Positions 29,901-39,325 are shown, counted from the first letter of the stretch. The stretch is DNA of 64,000 bases from Saccharibacillus sp. O23 (GCF_002205895.1 NZ_NJDE01000003.1:434001-498000); one strand, 5' to 3'. Numbers and translations are program-made. Notes: generated from the letters alone by a model not told the origin.

Positions 29901-30992
29901 GTGAAACCCAAATATCAGCTCATCATTGAAGATATAAGAAGCCATATTCTCTCGGGAACTTACAAACCCGGCGAGAAGATCCCGTCGGAATTGGTGCTGC
30001 AAGAAACCTACGACGTCAGCCGCCAGACGGTGCGCAAAGCGCTGTTGGAACTGTCGAACGAAGGTTTTCTGCGCAGCGAACGCGGTTCCGGCACGTACGT
30101 CAGCAGCCAATATCGTTCGAAATCCGGTTCCAAATCCGGCAATAAGACGATCGGCGTCATTACCACGTACATCTCGGACTATATTTTCCCGTCCATCATT
30201 CGGGGCATCGAAGGCCGGCTGAACGAAGACAACTATTCGCTGCTGCTCGCCAGTACGAATAACGACATCGCCCAAGAACGCAAAGCGCTGGAGATGATGC
30301 TCTCCTACGGCGTGGACGGCCTGATCGTCGAGCCGACCCGCAGCAACGTCTACAATCCGAATATCGCATATTACTTGTCGTTTAAGGAACAAGAAGTGCC
30401 TTTCACGATGATCAACGCCTACTACGAGGAACTGGAAGTGCCGTTCTTCTGTCTGGACGACGTGCAGTCGAGCTATCTCGCCACCCGCGAGCTGATCGGC
30501 AAAGGCCATACCCAGATCGGCATCATCGCCAAAATGGACGATCTGCAAGGGAAGTTCCGCATGAAAGGCTTCATCAAAGCGCTCGGCGAAAACAAACTGC
30601 GCTTCCAACATGAACATGTTCTGGCGTTCGATACGGACAGCAAACCGGACTTATCCGCGAATCTGGAAACCTATCTGACGGAAAACCGGGACGAACTGAC
30701 GGCGCTGGTCTGCTACAACGACGAGGTCGGGCTGGAAGTCGTCAACGTCTGCCGCAAGCTCGGAATCGCGATCCCGGACGATCTGTCGATCGTCTGCCAA
30801 GACAACTCGTATATCGCGAAGAACGCGAATATCCAGCTCACCACGCTCACGCACCCGCAGGAACAGATGGGCCGCGACGCGGCGGACTGGGTGATCAAAC
30901 GGCTGCAAGGGAAAAAGGACCTGCCTGACAAAACGTATTATCAGCCGGCGTTGGTGGAAGGCGAGACGGTGAAAGTGATCGAAGTGGAGTAA
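29901..30992 (+). CDS. araR: Arabinose operon repressor AraR (GntR-type HTH fused to LacI-type sensor)
   Basis: 363 residues from GTG 29901; an upstream start at 29856 would lie inside the operator. Residues 1-70 form a GntR winged helix (PKYQLIIEDIRSHILSGTYKPGEKIPSE, then DVSRQTVRKALLELSNEGFLRSERGSGTYV). Residues of about 85-360 form a periplasmic-binding-protein fold as in LacI/GalR (TIGVITTYISDYIFPSIIRGIE, QIGIIAKMDDLQGKFRMKGF). This fusion is diagnostic of AraR. L-arabinose is the expected inducer. It is divergent from araBDA and has its own terminator. Confidence 0.94.
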   Translation: MKPKYQLIIEDIRSHILSGTYKPGEKIPSELVLQETYDVSRQTVRKALLELSNEGFLRSERGSGTYVSSQYRSKSGSKSGNKTIGVITTYISDYIFPSIIRGIEGRLNEDNYSLLLASTNNDIAQERKALEMMLSYGVDGLIVEPTRSNVYNPNIAYYLSFKEQEVPFTMINAYYEELEVPFFCLDDVQSSYLATRELIGKGHTQIGIIAKMDDLQGKFRMKGFIKALGENKLRFQHEHVLAFDTDSKPDLSANLETYLTENRDELTALVCYNDEVGLEVVNVCRKLGIAIPDDLSIVCQDNSYIAKNANIQLTTLTHPQEQMGRDAADWVIKRLQGKKDLPDKTYYQPALVEGETVKVIEVE

Positions 30993-31010
30993 GCGGGCTG
31001 CATAAAAGAA

Positions 31011-31038
31011 CCCTTCGCGAGAGCGAAGCGGTTTTTTT
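31011..31038 (+). terminator. Intrinsic terminator of araR
   Basis: CTTCGC/GCGAAG stem (31013-31018 with 31023-31028), loop GAGA, then T7 (31032-31038). Confidence 0.85.
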
Positions 31039-31126
31039 GCGTTTTCGCAGGCGGAGAACAAATGCGGAAGATGCTATATAATCGGGAATAAAGAAAAACA
31101 TCGCGAACGCGCAGAAGGAGGATCTC

Positions 31127-31834
31127 ATGGCTCATCACGTAACGCCGGAAACGATTGACGAATGGCTGCCGAAAATCAAACTGTTCGAATCCTTGCCTGC
31201 GGAAGCTCTCGACGACATTCGGCAAGCGATTGCCCCTGCCTATACGTATCAGGTCGGCGCCCATTCGATTTTCCAGACGCCCGACGACGCCAGAAAAGGC
31301 TTGTTTCTGCTGCTTGCCGGCCGGCTTCGCTTCTACAAAATCAATGCGGACGGCAAACAGCATACGGTCTGCATTCAGAACGAAGGCAGCGTGTTCGGCG
31401 AAGTCGACACGTTCGCTCTGGGGGAGGTCGGAAGTTACGCGGAAACGATGCAAGCCTCGACGATCGCGTTTATACCGGCGGAACGGTTCGAACCTTTTTT
31501 GCGCAAATATCCCGAGCTGTCGTTGGTTTTCTTATCGGAAATCAGCCGAAACCTGCGCGTGCAGGGCGAGTGGGTGGAACATCTGGTGTTCGGCGATCTG
31601 CGCGGCAAATTGCTGTACTTCTTGAACCGATTGATCGGCAAATTCGCCGCAGACGGAAACGAACACGACGAAGTCACGCTTCCTCTCACCCATCAGGAGT
31701 TGGCCGATATCGTCGGAGCCACGAGAGAAGCGGTATCGCTCGCGCTGAAAGAACTGGCCAACGAAGGCATTCTGACCACCGGTCGCAAAACGATCACGAT
31801 CGATTTATCCGAAATGAGGCAAGCACTCGTTTGA
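31127..31834 (+). CDS. Crp/Fnr-family transcriptional regulator
   Basis: 235 residues, AGAAGGAGG upstream. Residues of about 20-140 are a cyclic-nucleotide-binding-type beta-roll (GLFLLLAGRLRFYKINADGKQHTVCIQNEGSVFGEVD); the phosphate-binding cassette of true cAMP sensors is not clearly kept. A coiled dimer helix follows, then a winged helix at about 165-230 (LPLTHQELADIVGATREAVSLALKELANEGILTTG). There is no Cys cluster of the FNR type. The effector is unknown. It lies 132 bases before an SDR gene on the same strand and may control it. Confidence 0.85.
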   Translation: MAHHVTPETIDEWLPKIKLFESLPAEALDDIRQAIAPAYTYQVGAHSIFQTPDDARKGLFLLLAGRLRFYKINADGKQHTVCIQNEGSVFGEVDTFALGEVGSYAETMQASTIAFIPAERFEPFLRKYPELSLVFLSEISRNLRVQGEWVEHLVFGDLRGKLLYFLNRLIGKFAADGNEHDEVTLPLTHQELADIVGATREAVSLALKELANEGILTTGRKTITIDLSEMRQALV

Positions 31835-31966
31835 TCGCCCGATCGCTCGCCTCCCGACGTCTTTTCGACGCTTCGTAATCTACATTACGGTCGAACGGCT
31901 CCCCCGGAATTAAGATGAATATCGAAAGAAACATTCCACTATTCATTACGCGGGAGGCTTATCGAT

Positions 31967-32713
31967 ATGGGAAAATTCGAAGGAAAAGTAGTCGTGATCA
32001 CCGGAGGAACGAGCGGAATCGGACTGACGACGGCGCAGCGTTTCGTATCGGAAGGCGCTCACGTCTTTATTACCGGACGCAGACAAAGCGAGCTGGACAA
32101 AGCCGTTGAACTCATCGGCGAACGGGTGACCGGCGTTCAAGGCGACGTCTCCAACTTGGAAGATCTGGACAGATTGTTCGACACGGTAAAACGGGAAAAA
32201 GGACATCTGGACGTCTTGTTCGCGAATGCCGGACTCGGCAGCCTGCTTCCTCTGGGGCAGATTACGGAAGAGCAGTACCGGAAGACGTTCGACGTCAATG
32301 TCAAAGGCACGCTGTTCACCGTTCAAAAAGCGCTGCCGCTGTTCCCGGATCAAAAAGGCGCGATCGTGTTGACCGGCTCGACGGCAGGCGCGATGGGCGA
32401 TCCGGCTTTCAGCGTGTACGGAGCGAGCAAAGCGGCGGTTCGCCAGATGGCGCGGAACTGGATCGTCGATCTCAAAGGGACCGGCATCCGCATCAACGTC
32501 GTCAGTCCGGGCACCGTCTATACGCCGGCTTACGACGAGCTGTTTGGCGAAGCGCTTGGCGAGGTGCTGGAATCGGCGAAGACGACCGTGCCGCTGAGCC
32601 GTCTGGGTCAGACGACGGAGATTGCCGAAGCGGTGCTGTTCCTCGCTTCGGACGACAGCAGCTACGTGAACGGCGCCGAACTCTTCGTGGACGGCGGTCT
32701 GGCGCAGGTCTGA
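31967..32713 (+). CDS. SDR family oxidoreductase
   Basis: 248 residues, GGGAGG upstream. Classical short-chain dehydrogenase: cofactor motif [14 protein letters not shown] in [12 protein letters not shown], catalytic Ser in [11 protein letters not shown], and YGASK (YxxxK). The C-terminal [35 protein letters not shown] is the usual end. Specificity is not predictable. The gene follows the Crp-type regulator and ends in a shared terminator with the response regulator gene. Confidence 0.88.
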   Translation: MGKFEGKVVVITGGTSGIGLTTAQRFVSEGAHVFITGRRQSELDKAVELIGERVTGVQGDVSNLEDLDRLFDTVKREKGHLDVLFANAGLGSLLPLGQITEEQYRKTFDVNVKGTLFTVQKALPLFPDQKGAIVLTGSTAGAMGDPAFSVYGASKAAVRQMARNWIVDLKGTGIRINVVSPGTVYTPAYDELFGEALGEVLESAKTTVPLSRLGQTTEIAEAVLFLASDDSSYVNGAELFVDGGLAQV

Positions 32714-32740
32714 GCTTCGTAGTCGCTCAGTGCGAGAATA

Positions 32741-32779
32741 TCGAAAAGCTGCGTCCCGAATGGGGCGCAGCTTTTTCGA
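32741..32779. terminator. Bidirectional terminator between SDR and response regulator genes
   Basis: CGAAAAGCTGCG (32742-32753) pairs with CGCAGCTTTTTCG (32766-32778), with CCC/GGG extending the stem and T/A runs on both sides. Confidence 0.8.
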
Positions 32780-32793
32780 CGTTCGAACGAAAA

Positions 32794-33489
32794 TCATGCT
32801 CTGCCGAACCGATATCCTCTGCCCCATTCCGTCAAAATGTACGTCGGGTTTGCCGGATCGTCTTCGATTTTTTTGCGTAATTTACGGATATGCACCATGA
32901 CCGTATTATTCGAGTCGTAAAAATAAGGCTGCTCCCAGACGCTTTCGTAAATGTTTTGCGCCGGGAAAATCTTAGTGCGTCTGCCCATCAACAGTTTCAG
33001 AATCCCGTATTCCAGTTCGGACAGCTCGATTTTTCGGCCGCCTTTCCAGACTTCGTTAAAAGATTCGCTTACTTTCAGGTTGCCCGCCGTCAGAAAGGTT
33101 TCGCCGTCCGTCTTTTTGTCCGGATAGATCGTGTACCTGCGTAATAAAGCCACGATCCTGGCATGGAGTTCCCGTTCAGCAAAAGGCTTGGTAAGATAAT
33201 CGTCGCCGCCGGCCAATAAGCCTTCCGCTTTGTCGAGCGTGCCGGATTTGGCGGTCAAAAACAAGATCGGCATATGAAATCGTTCCCTGATCCGTATACA
33301 GGTTCCGATTCCCGAAAGACCCGGCATCGCGATATCGAGCACGATTAAATCGATCGAATCGTCCACGACCTCAAGCGCTTGTTCTCCGTTTGCCGCCGTA
33401 ATGACCTCGTATCCTTGACCGGCAAGAGACCATTTCAGCAAATCCCGAATTTCCCGATCGTCTTCCACAAGCAAAATCCGATTGTTCAT
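32794..33489 (-). CDS. OmpR/PhoB-family response regulator
   Basis: 231 residues from ATG 33489, five bases after GAAGGAGG. Receiver domain 1-120: acidic pair in LLVEDDREIRDLL, phospho-acceptor Asp in LIVLDIAMPGLSG, Thr in ILFLTAKSG, Lys in YLTKPF. A winged-helix effector domain spans about 135-231 (FPAQNIYESVWEQPYFYDSNNTVMVHIRKLRKKIEDDP). It pairs with the histidine kinase 45 bases upstream. The closest named relatives in my judgement are VanR/RegX3-like regulators; targets may include the divergent DUF418 gene. Confidence 0.92.
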   Translation of the reverse strand: MNNRILLVEDDREIRDLLKWSLAGQGYEVITAANGEQALEVVDDSIDLIVLDIAMPGLSGIGTCIRIRERFHMPILFLTAKSGTLDKAEGLLAGGDDYLTKPFAERELHARIVALLRRYTIYPDKKTDGETFLTAGNLKVSESFNEVWKGGRKIELSELEYGILKLLMGRRTKIFPAQNIYESVWEQPYFYDSNNTVMVHIRKLRKKIEDDPANPTYILTEWGRGYRFGRA

Positions 33490-33534
33490 CGTATCCTCCT
33501 TCGCTTCTTCATCCTTCTTTTCCACGTGGACGAC

Positions 33535-34851
33535 TTATCTTCGGATGTTACCGAATCTTAGCAGCGTCAAGTATTCGTTATGTTCACGGGTACTTTCGAA
33601 CTGCGCCTGCATCCGATTCATCATGCGCGCAATGCTTCGTTCGCCGAGCCGGCTGCTTTCGATCGTCGCGTTTGGTTCTTTGATCGCGTTTCGAATCCGG
33701 ATCTCGAAGATCTCCGGACTAGAGGCGAACGCGACTCGGATCTCTTGCGCCGGATCGGCGTATTTCAGCAGATTGGACATCAGGTTGTCGAACACGCGTC
33801 CCAGCTCTTCCATATTCGCTTGAATATACGTTTCCGGCAGTGCGCCCGATATTTGAACCCGAAAATGCTCCCGACGCAAAACGGCGATCTGGTCCGACAT
33901 CAGATCGTAAATCACTTCTTTTACCGCCACCGACTCCAACTCGGCTTCCACCTCTTTGTCCAGCAAAAAATACGCGAACAAATTGTCCGACATCGTTTTT
34001 AATTGCAAAGCTTTGCGGTAAGCATGCTCCACGTATCCCGCTTGCTCGCCGACGGGCGATTCGCTCCGCTGCTTTTTGGCGAACTCCAAATACATGATCA
34101 GCGAAGTCAGCGGCGTACGCATATCGTGCGAGATTTCGGTCACCAGGTCGCGACTTTCCTGCTGCAAGGTTTCGATCGCTTTCAGTTTATCCAAAAATGC
34201 TTTTCTCAGCCCTTCGATGCTCTGCCCGATCCTCGCCAGCTCGTCGTCGCCTTTTATCGTCATTTCGTAATCCAATTCGCCGCCTTCGAGAATATGAATC
34301 TCTTGATGGATTCTTTTCAAATAACTCAAGCTCCGTCGTATGCCCGCCAAAACGATAAGCAAAAAAACCGCAGTCGCGCCGAGCAGCTCGAACGCGAACG
34401 CCAGACCGAAATAGCGGGAAGAATAGAACCCGTCGATCCTCACCTGTGCTTGGCCGTCGCTGAATCGAATCGGAAGCGCATGGGTCTGATGGAATCGGGA
34501 TACCTTTTCTTTGCCATAAGCCGCCTCGTCCGCCGGAGAATACGCGGAATCGAATTGAAGAATTCCGTTCCGGGATATCGTCAGCAGAATATCGTTTTCT
34601 TTTTTCGCCCACTGCTCGAACGCTCGGCGATCCGATACCGACAAGTCGTTCGAAGACACGTAGCGACGAAATTTCTCGATATACTGGGTCGATTCTTTTT
34701 CGTAATATTCGTCCGAATTCAGATACTCTTCGATCAGGCCGTTCGTGATTTTTTGCAGCGCCGCGAACAAGATGCCGCTTGCCAGCAGGGCGATCGCGAT
34801 CAGCAGGATTAATTTGCGGGTGAGTCCGGATTGATTATCGTGCCGCTTCAC
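33535..34851 (-). CDS. Membrane sensor histidine kinase (unusual ATPase domain)
   Basis: 438 residues from GTG 34851, about eight bases after AGAGGG; an ATG at 34893 lacks an RBS. Two membrane segments (about 13-33 and 155-178) bound a sensor of about 120 residues. HAMP follows, then the phospho-acceptor His in EISHDMRTPLTSLIMYLE. The N-box is clear (RVFDNLMSNLLKYAD), but the expected D-x-G-x-G box after it reads RIRNAIKEPNATIESSRLGERS, without the Asp/Gly pattern. The downstream LGERSIARMMNRM may stand for the G2 region. The same layout is known from some VanS-like kinases, so it may still bind ATP. It is the first gene of the pair with the response regulator. Confidence 0.85.
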   Translation of the reverse strand: MKRHDNQSGLTRKLILLIAIALLASGILFAALQKITNGLIEEYLNSDEYYEKESTQYIEKFRRYVSSNDLSVSDRRAFEQWAKKENDILLTISRNGILQFDSAYSPADEAAYGKEKVSRFHQTHALPIRFSDGQAQVRIDGFYSSRYFGLAFAFELLGATAVFLLIVLAGIRRSLSYLKRIHQEIHILEGGELDYEMTIKGDDELARIGQSIEGLRKAFLDKLKAIETLQQESRDLVTEISHDMRTPLTSLIMYLEFAKKQRSESPVGEQAGYVEHAYRKALQLKTMSDNLFAYFLLDKEVEAELESVAVKEVIYDLMSDQIAVLRREHFRVQISGALPETYIQANMEELGRVFDNLMSNLLKYADPAQEIRVAFASSPEIFEIRIRNAIKEPNATIESSRLGERSIARMMNRMQAQFESTREHNEYLTLLRFGNIRR

Positions 34852-34961
34852 ACTCTTTCCCTCTTCTCGTCGAAATTTTCTTGCAGTCTTCATAAACGGT
34901 TAAGATTTGCTCTTTATATTATCCAGCGTAAGGATCAATGATCATTCTGAGGAGGCTTGAG

Positions 34962-36176
34962 ATGAATAGGCAAAAAGAAAGCCTAGCGCAGCCGATGAGC
35001 CTGCAAGAACGGATACACTTTCTGGATATCGTGCGCGGATTCGCGATGCTGGGCATCATTGTCGTTAATTATTTTCTGATGGTGGATTCGGCCAAAGGGG
35101 TCGATATGGAATCGGGAGGTACCGTTCGCAATCTGGTGTCCCAATTCGCCGAAGGCAAGTTCGTAACGTTGTTTTCTTTCTTGTTCGGCGTCGGCTTTAT
35201 GATTTTCATGAATCGCGCATTGACCCGGGTCCGACATCCAAACCGACTTTTTGCCCGTAGACTGACGGTGCTTTTGGGATTCGGCGTCCTGCATGTCACG
35301 TTGGTGTGGGTCGGCGATATTTTGGCTTTTTACGCGTTGACCGGATTTTTATTGCTCGCTTTTTATAAATGCCGGCCGCAAACGATTCTTCGCTGGATCA
35401 TCGCGCTGATTGCTTTTCAATTGCTGCTTCCCGTGATCAACTTGTTCTATCAGTCGATCAGCGCGCAATCTTCCGGTATGACAGATTTTGCGGACTTCGT
35501 GCTGTCCAGCCACAACAGCAGCCTCACGTACTTCAGCTCGATCGGGGCGAGATGGTTGGATATGAAGGCCATGTTCGCCAGTTCTTTTTCCACCGTCTAT
35601 TCGATGTTTCTCATGTATTTGCTGGGCGTATATTTTGTTAAAGTGGATTTCTTCAAAGACATGTTCGCGAAAAAACGACTCTGGACAAGGATCTGGATCA
35701 TCAGCACGATCGCTTTTGCCTTCACAGAGGGCGTTTCACTGCTTACGGCGGGGATTTCGTACGATAACCGCATCGCGATGGAACTGTCGGGCGTCGTGAC
35801 GCAAATGGGCGGCTTGACCGGCAGCATGTTCTATATGAGCACGCTGGCTATGCTGCTGTACGTTTCCGGAGCGCAAAAAGGATTGATGATCTTCACCAAG
35901 GTCGGGCGGATGTCGCTGACCTGTTACCTATTGCACTCGATCATCGGCACATGGGTGCTGCTGGGATACGGATTGAACCTGTCCGAGCGAATTGAGCCGA
36001 TCGGAACGTTGGCGATTTCCTTTGCCGTGTACGCGGCGCTCACTCTATTCAGTACGTTCTGGTTGAAAAAGTTCAAATACGGACCGATGGAATTCGTATG
36101 GCGCAAGCTCACCTATGGCAAAGTCAAACCGAATCCCCAAACGATATCGCCATCGATCGGAGAATCGGTTCGGTAA
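34962..36176 (+). CDS. DUF418 family membrane protein
   Basis: 404 residues from ATG 34962, six bases after GAGGAGG. Entry motif [21 protein letters not shown], then [14 protein letters not shown] and about eight to ten membrane segments; the C-terminal half holds [21 protein letters not shown], the signature of DUF418 (relatives of acyltransferase_3-type proteins). It may be a membrane acyl-transfer or transport protein, but no reaction is proven. Divergent from the two-component system, which is often its regulator in Paenibacillaceae-like genomes (inference). Confidence 0.88.
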   Translation: MNRQKESLAQPMSLQERIHFLDIVRGFAMLGIIVVNYFLMVDSAKGVDMESGGTVRNLVSQFAEGKFVTLFSFLFGVGFMIFMNRALTRVRHPNRLFARRLTVLLGFGVLHVTLVWVGDILAFYALTGFLLLAFYKCRPQTILRWIIALIAFQLLLPVINLFYQSISAQSSGMTDFADFVLSSHNSSLTYFSSIGARWLDMKAMFASSFSTVYSMFLMYLLGVYFVKVDFFKDMFAKKRLWTRIWIISTIAFAFTEGVSLLTAGISYDNRIAMELSGVVTQMGGLTGSMFYMSTLAMLLYVSGAQKGLMIFTKVGRMSLTCYLLHSIIGTWVLLGYGLNLSERIEPIGTLAISFAVYAALTLFSTFWLKKFKYGPMEFVWRKLTYGKVKPNPQTISPSIGESVR

Positions 36177-36204
36177 AAATCCGGAAAAGAAGGAGTCTTT
36201 AATC

Positions 36205-36756
36205 ATGAATACGCCAAAAGAATCGCCAATCACTCTGGTTCCGCTGGAAACGTCCGACGTGTCGGCGTTTAAAAAGAACTTGCAGGAAGCATTTGCCGTG
36301 GCCATAGTCGAGACGTTCGGCAAGGTCGACAATGAACCCATTCCGCCCGACCGGGATATTGACGAATCGTTGAACGCTTCGGGTTCGGCCGTTTATCGGA
36401 TTCTTCAAAACGGCGATAACGTAGGAGGCGTCGTCGTGCGGATCGACAGCGAGACGCATCGTAACTCTCTCGAACTGTTTTATGTATCGCCGGCGCATCA
36501 CGGTTCGGGGATCGGCGCTGCCGCGTGGCAGGCGATCGAAGCCCGGTATCCGGATACCAAGGTCTGGGAGACCGTCACTCCTTATTTCGAAAAACGAAAT
36601 ATTCATTTCTACGTGAATAAATGCGGGTTCCATATCGTCGAGTTCTACAACAAATATCATGCCGATCCGCATGAGCACGAGCGCGGCGATGACGATCAAA
36701 GTCTTTTTCCCGGCGACGAAGACTTTTTCAGATTCGAGAAGGTCATGAGTAAATAG
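36205..36756 (+). CDS. GNAT family N-acetyltransferase
   Basis: 183 residues from ATG 36205, nine bases after AAGGAG. The acetyl-CoA-binding segment [27 protein letters not shown] fits motif A (Q/RxxGxG/A). [25 protein letters not shown] is the usual late motif. Substrate unknown; the related B. subtilis-type enzymes act on small molecules or proteins. It follows the DUF418 gene by 28 bases and is likely cotranscribed. Confidence 0.88.
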   Translation: MNTPKESPITLVPLETSDVSAFKKNLQEAFAVAIVETFGKVDNEPIPPDRDIDESLNASGSAVYRILQNGDNVGGVVVRIDSETHRNSLELFYVSPAHHGSGIGAAAWQAIEARYPDTKVWETVTPYFEKRNIHFYVNKCGFHIVEFYNKYHADPHEHERGDDDQSLFPGDEDFFRFEKVMSK

Positions 36757-36816
36757 ACGCGGCGTTCAAGTTGAAAATAGACTTTCGGGAACGCATAGCA
36801 AAACCCCCTTCAAGCC

Positions 36817-36852
36817 CACGCTTTTCCTTCGGATCCTCTTAGGAAAAGCGTG
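36817..36852. terminator. Hairpin between GNAT and AraC genes
   Basis: A perfect 12-base stem CACGCTTTTCCT/AGGAAAAGCGTG (36817-36828 with 36841-36852). The T-tract is weak, so the role as terminator is only probable. Confidence 0.5.
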
Positions 36853-36908
36853 TTTGCTTGCAGGGGATGATAACAGCCAATTGCGGCTTTTTTATGTTCA
36901 TGCGAAAA

Positions 36909-37826
36909 TCAAGACTTGGCGATGACCGGGACGTAAATATCCATCAGTGTATCGGCGCGGAAGTGACACCGTTCGTCGTAGAACTCGAAGTCGAGCTTCG
37001 ATTCGTCGTACTCGTAACCACTCTCCGCGAACCATTCGCGGAAAATATACGTCCACGTCCGCCGAATCGCTTGAGGGAAATCTTCCTGATTCTCCCGCCC
37101 GTTCCGGCCTCCGGCGGTCACGTCGACGGGCGGCGTCGTGAATACGGCGTATGTGGCGGCCGGCACTTCCAGCGTCATCATGTCGAGCGTCACCCGAGTC
37201 TTGTTTTCCACGATCACTCCGAACAAGTAGATCAGGCTGTCTTGATCGCGGGAATCCGGCACGCAAATACCGACTTCTCCGTGTTTGGGCGGGTTGAGTT
37301 GGTTATACAGCTTCTCTTCCCATCCGTTCGTGTCGTAACGATTCCAAAAAGCGGCAATATCTCGGGTAAAACGGCCGTCCGAAATATGGGTCGGGATGCC
37401 GTAACCGACTGCGGTAAAAGCAGGTCGGGATACGATTTGAGGAATCATGGATAAACCTCCCGTATCGATGAAATCGGAATTGCTGGCGATATAATCGCGG
37501 ACCGCGATCATTCGCTCGGCATACTGCGTCGAGCTGTACCCGAACTCTTTGCGGAACGACTTGGCAAATCCGCTCTGCGTCTCGAAGCCGTAATCCGTCG
37601 CGATGTCGATCAAGCGGCGGCCGGAAGAAAGCTTCGTCGAAGCGAGCGACAGCCTCCTTTTGCGCACATATTCCATCACCGTCAGACCCATGCAAGCCTG
37701 AAACACGCGGCAAAAATGATACAACGAATAGCCGGCATGCCGGGCGATCCGTTCGGTGGTGAGCTCTTCTCCGATATGGACTTCGACATATTCGATGCTG
37801 CGATGCATGTCTGCGCTGTAATTCAA
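36909..37826 (-). CDS. AraC-family regulator with GyrI-like effector-binding domain
   Basis: About 305 residues from a TTG at 37826; ATG 37808 is the other candidate and neither has a strong RBS. A start at 37922 was rejected since a minus-strand TATAAT lies at 37862-37867. N-terminal AraC helix-turn-helix pair (HIGEELTTERIARHAGYSLYHFCRVF and LIDIATDYGFETQSGFAKSFRKEFG). The C-terminal about 160 residues form an AraC_E_bind/GyrI-like pocket (VSRPAFTAVGYGIP, WEEKLYNQLNPPKHGEVGICVPD, PAATYAVFTTPP, W..IFREWFAESGYEY). This layout is that of Rob/SoxS-type or BmrR-like drug-sensing regulators. Confidence 0.85.
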   Translation of the reverse strand: MNYSADMHRSIEYVEVHIGEELTTERIARHAGYSLYHFCRVFQACMGLTVMEYVRKRRLSLASTKLSSGRRLIDIATDYGFETQSGFAKSFRKEFGYSSTQYAERMIAVRDYIASNSDFIDTGGLSMIPQIVSRPAFTAVGYGIPTHISDGRFTRDIAAFWNRYDTNGWEEKLYNQLNPPKHGEVGICVPDSRDQDSLIYLFGVIVENKTRVTLDMMTLEVPAATYAVFTTPPVDVTAGGRNGRENQEDFPQAIRRTWTYIFREWFAESGYEYDESKLDFEFYDERCHFRADTLMDIYVPVIAKS

Positions 37827-37921
37827 GGGTCGGCCACGCCCTTTCCCCGTACGGTTGACTTTATTATAACGACGCCCGGGATCGATGTTTGTTCCCGGTT
37901 TGCTATTCGAGTGTATGGGCA

Positions 37922-37957
37922 AAAGAAAAACCTTTCGTGGGATGCGAAAGGTTTTTC
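37922..37957 (-). terminator. Intrinsic terminator of the epimerase gene
   Basis: GAAAAACCTTTCG (37925-37937) pairs with CGAAAGGTTTTTC (37945-37957), with a T-rich tail on the minus strand. Confidence 0.85.
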
Positions 37958-37971
37958 TTCGTACTGCAAAA

Positions 37972-38883
37972 TCAAGTGTTCTCAGATTGTTCAGAGGTCC
38001 GCAGGCGAGCTTGTTCTTCGAGCGCGGCCATCGTTTCTTCGAACGTGCGAACCGGGCGATAACCCAACTCGTCGACGATCTTGCTATGGCTGTAAGCCGT
38101 CAAGATCGGATCGCCGCCGGGAATGATCGGCTGTTTATTCAGCGCCCGCAGAATACGCAGGCCGAATTGACTTTCCGGATAATTGCCGTCGATAGCATTG
38201 TACGCTTGACCGACTGACGCCGGACGAGTCGCGGCCAACACGCACATCTCGGCTGCGTTCTCCGCATGCACCCACGGAGCCAGATCGTCGGGGTGGAGCC
38301 AGTCGACTTTTTCCGCTTCGGCGAGCTTGGCGACCAGTTTGTCGCCCCAATGAGAATTTTCTTCGGCGGAGATCAGGCCCGGGCGCAGGATGACGATCGG
38401 CAGCCCTTCGGCTTCCGCCTGCCGCAGAATGCGTTCGGATTCGCTTTTGGTGGAGACATAGACATCGGAATGGCCGAACGCCAACTCTCGGGATTCGTCC
38501 AGCTCGACGGCTCCGTCGAAATGGCCGTAGACCGATACGGTCGAGATCTGCACGAAACGTTCGACATCAGCGGCACGGGCCGCGTTCGCCAGCGTCTGCA
38601 CGCCGCGGATATTCGTTTCTTCGGCGATCGCTTGGTCCCCGCCCAGATAAGCGGCGGCGTGGATAACGAAGTCTACATCCTGCAGCGCTTGTTCGAGCGT
38701 CTCGCGATCGTTCAGATCGCCGATGACCGGCTCGATGCCGAGCCGCGTACAGATCGAAGTCTGCTGCTCGCCGCGGATCAGTCCTTTGACCCGGGCGCCT
38801 TCCGTGACGCAAGCTTCGGCAATCTTGTCGCCCAACGTGCCGGAGACGCCGGTGACAAGCACGGTTTTATTGCGAAGTCTCAT
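37972..38883 (-). CDS. NAD-dependent epimerase/dehydratase family protein (extended SDR)
   Basis: 303 residues, AAGGAGG upstream. N-terminal VLVTGVSGTLGDKIAEAC (GxxGxxG), VDFVIHAAAYLGGDQAIAEETNIRG and the active segment DVYVSTKSESERIL, where YVSTK gives YxxxK. Extended SDRs of this type act on nucleotide sugars or small carbonyls; the context gives no substrate. Stands alone with its own terminator. Confidence 0.85.
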   Translation of the reverse strand: MRLRNKTVLVTGVSGTLGDKIAEACVTEGARVKGLIRGEQQTSICTRLGIEPVIGDLNDRETLEQALQDVDFVIHAAAYLGGDQAIAEETNIRGVQTLANAARAADVERFVQISTVSVYGHFDGAVELDESRELAFGHSDVYVSTKSESERILRQAEAEGLPIVILRPGLISAEENSHWGDKLVAKLAEAEKVDWLHPDDLAPWVHAENAAEMCVLAATRPASVGQAYNAIDGNYPESQFGLRILRALNKQPIIPGGDPILTAYSHSKIVDELGYRPVRTFEETMAALEEQARLRTSEQSENT

Positions 38884-39016
38884 ATGTATCCTCCTTCTTG
38901 TTTGTTACAGCTTACCAAGCAAACGTTATAACAGACGGCATGCCCTGTAAAGGTTGAAGAGCTCCGGGCACTTGATCAAAGATTCGATTCGATGAAAGCG
39001 TTTCGGCAAAGACGTA

Positions 39017-39045
39017 TTGACCTGTCCCGGAAAACCGACTATGTT
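39017..39045 (+). promoter_or_regulatory. Promoter of the rsgA leader RNA
   Basis: TTGACC (39017-39022) and TATGTT (39040-39045) with a 17-base spacer, predicting a start near 39052, about 310 bases before rsgA. Confidence 0.6.
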
Positions 39046-39109
39046 AGAAAAAGCTGGGTTCTAGATTAGGCCCTAGCGAGTTCCTTACACACGAAGGGAG
39101 AGGATTGTA

Positions 39110-39142
39110 ATGGCAGCTGCTTATCAGGTGGTTCCGTCCTAA
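39110..39142 (+). CDS. Possible ten-residue leader peptide upstream of rsgA
   Basis: ATG GCA GCT GCT TAT CAG GTG GTT CCG TCC TAA encodes MAAAYQVVPS. AGGGAGAGG stands about seven bases upstream, a better RBS than that of rsgA itself. It has no run of a single rare amino acid of the classical attenuator kind. It may be a coincidental open frame. Confidence 0.3.
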   Translation: MAAAYQVVPS

Positions 39143-39275
39143 AACCGAATAATCGGCATCAGCGAAAAAGTCGCGGACCGCGTCCGTCATCTTTGCTGTG
39201 CCTTCTCCGGTAACCTTTCGTGAATATGGCTGTTTACGAAGATGCGATAACAGATCGCGTCTTTTCGGCGTTCTT

Positions 39276-39325
39276 ATGCCGCGTGACAGCAGCTTCTTCG
39301 GAGGCTGCTTGTCCGCGGCATTTTT
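39276..39325 (+). terminator. Intrinsic terminator between the leader RNA and rsgA
   Basis: ATGCCGCG (39276-39283) pairs with CGCGGCAT (39314-39321), with a second inner stem GACAGCAGC/GCTGCTTGTC, followed by T5. It ends only 41 bases before the rsgA start, so it can gate rsgA expression. Confidence 0.8.

Larger units (their letters stand above)
39052..39325 (+). ncRNA. Structured leader RNA or small RNA upstream of rsgA, class not recognised
   Basis: This gene-free stretch of 38884-39365 has its own promoter and ends in a strong terminator, so a discrete transcript of about 275 bases is predicted. Local hairpins include CCGA/TCGG (39145-39155), CGGAC/GTCCG (about 39174-39187), TTCGT/ACGAA (about 39218-39240) and AGATGCGAT/ATCGCGTCT (about 39240-39262). 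It carries a ten-codon open frame with its own RBS (39110-39142). I compared it with M-box, T-box, SAM, TPP, ykkC, preQ1 and fluoride consensus sequences from memory and none fit. It could be a riboswitch, an attenuator or an independent small RNA. Confidence 0.45.

Noticed and set aside
38884-39016. Additional gene between the epimerase and the leader RNA
   Set aside because: No frame with an RBS; only promoter-like AT-rich DNA for the epimerase gene is seen.
39052-39325. Reading of the rsgA leader as an M-box, T-box or SAM riboswitch
   Set aside because: AGGTGGTTCCGTCC looks faintly like a T-box core and GATTAGG like an M-box start, but the remaining conserved segments of each class are absent.
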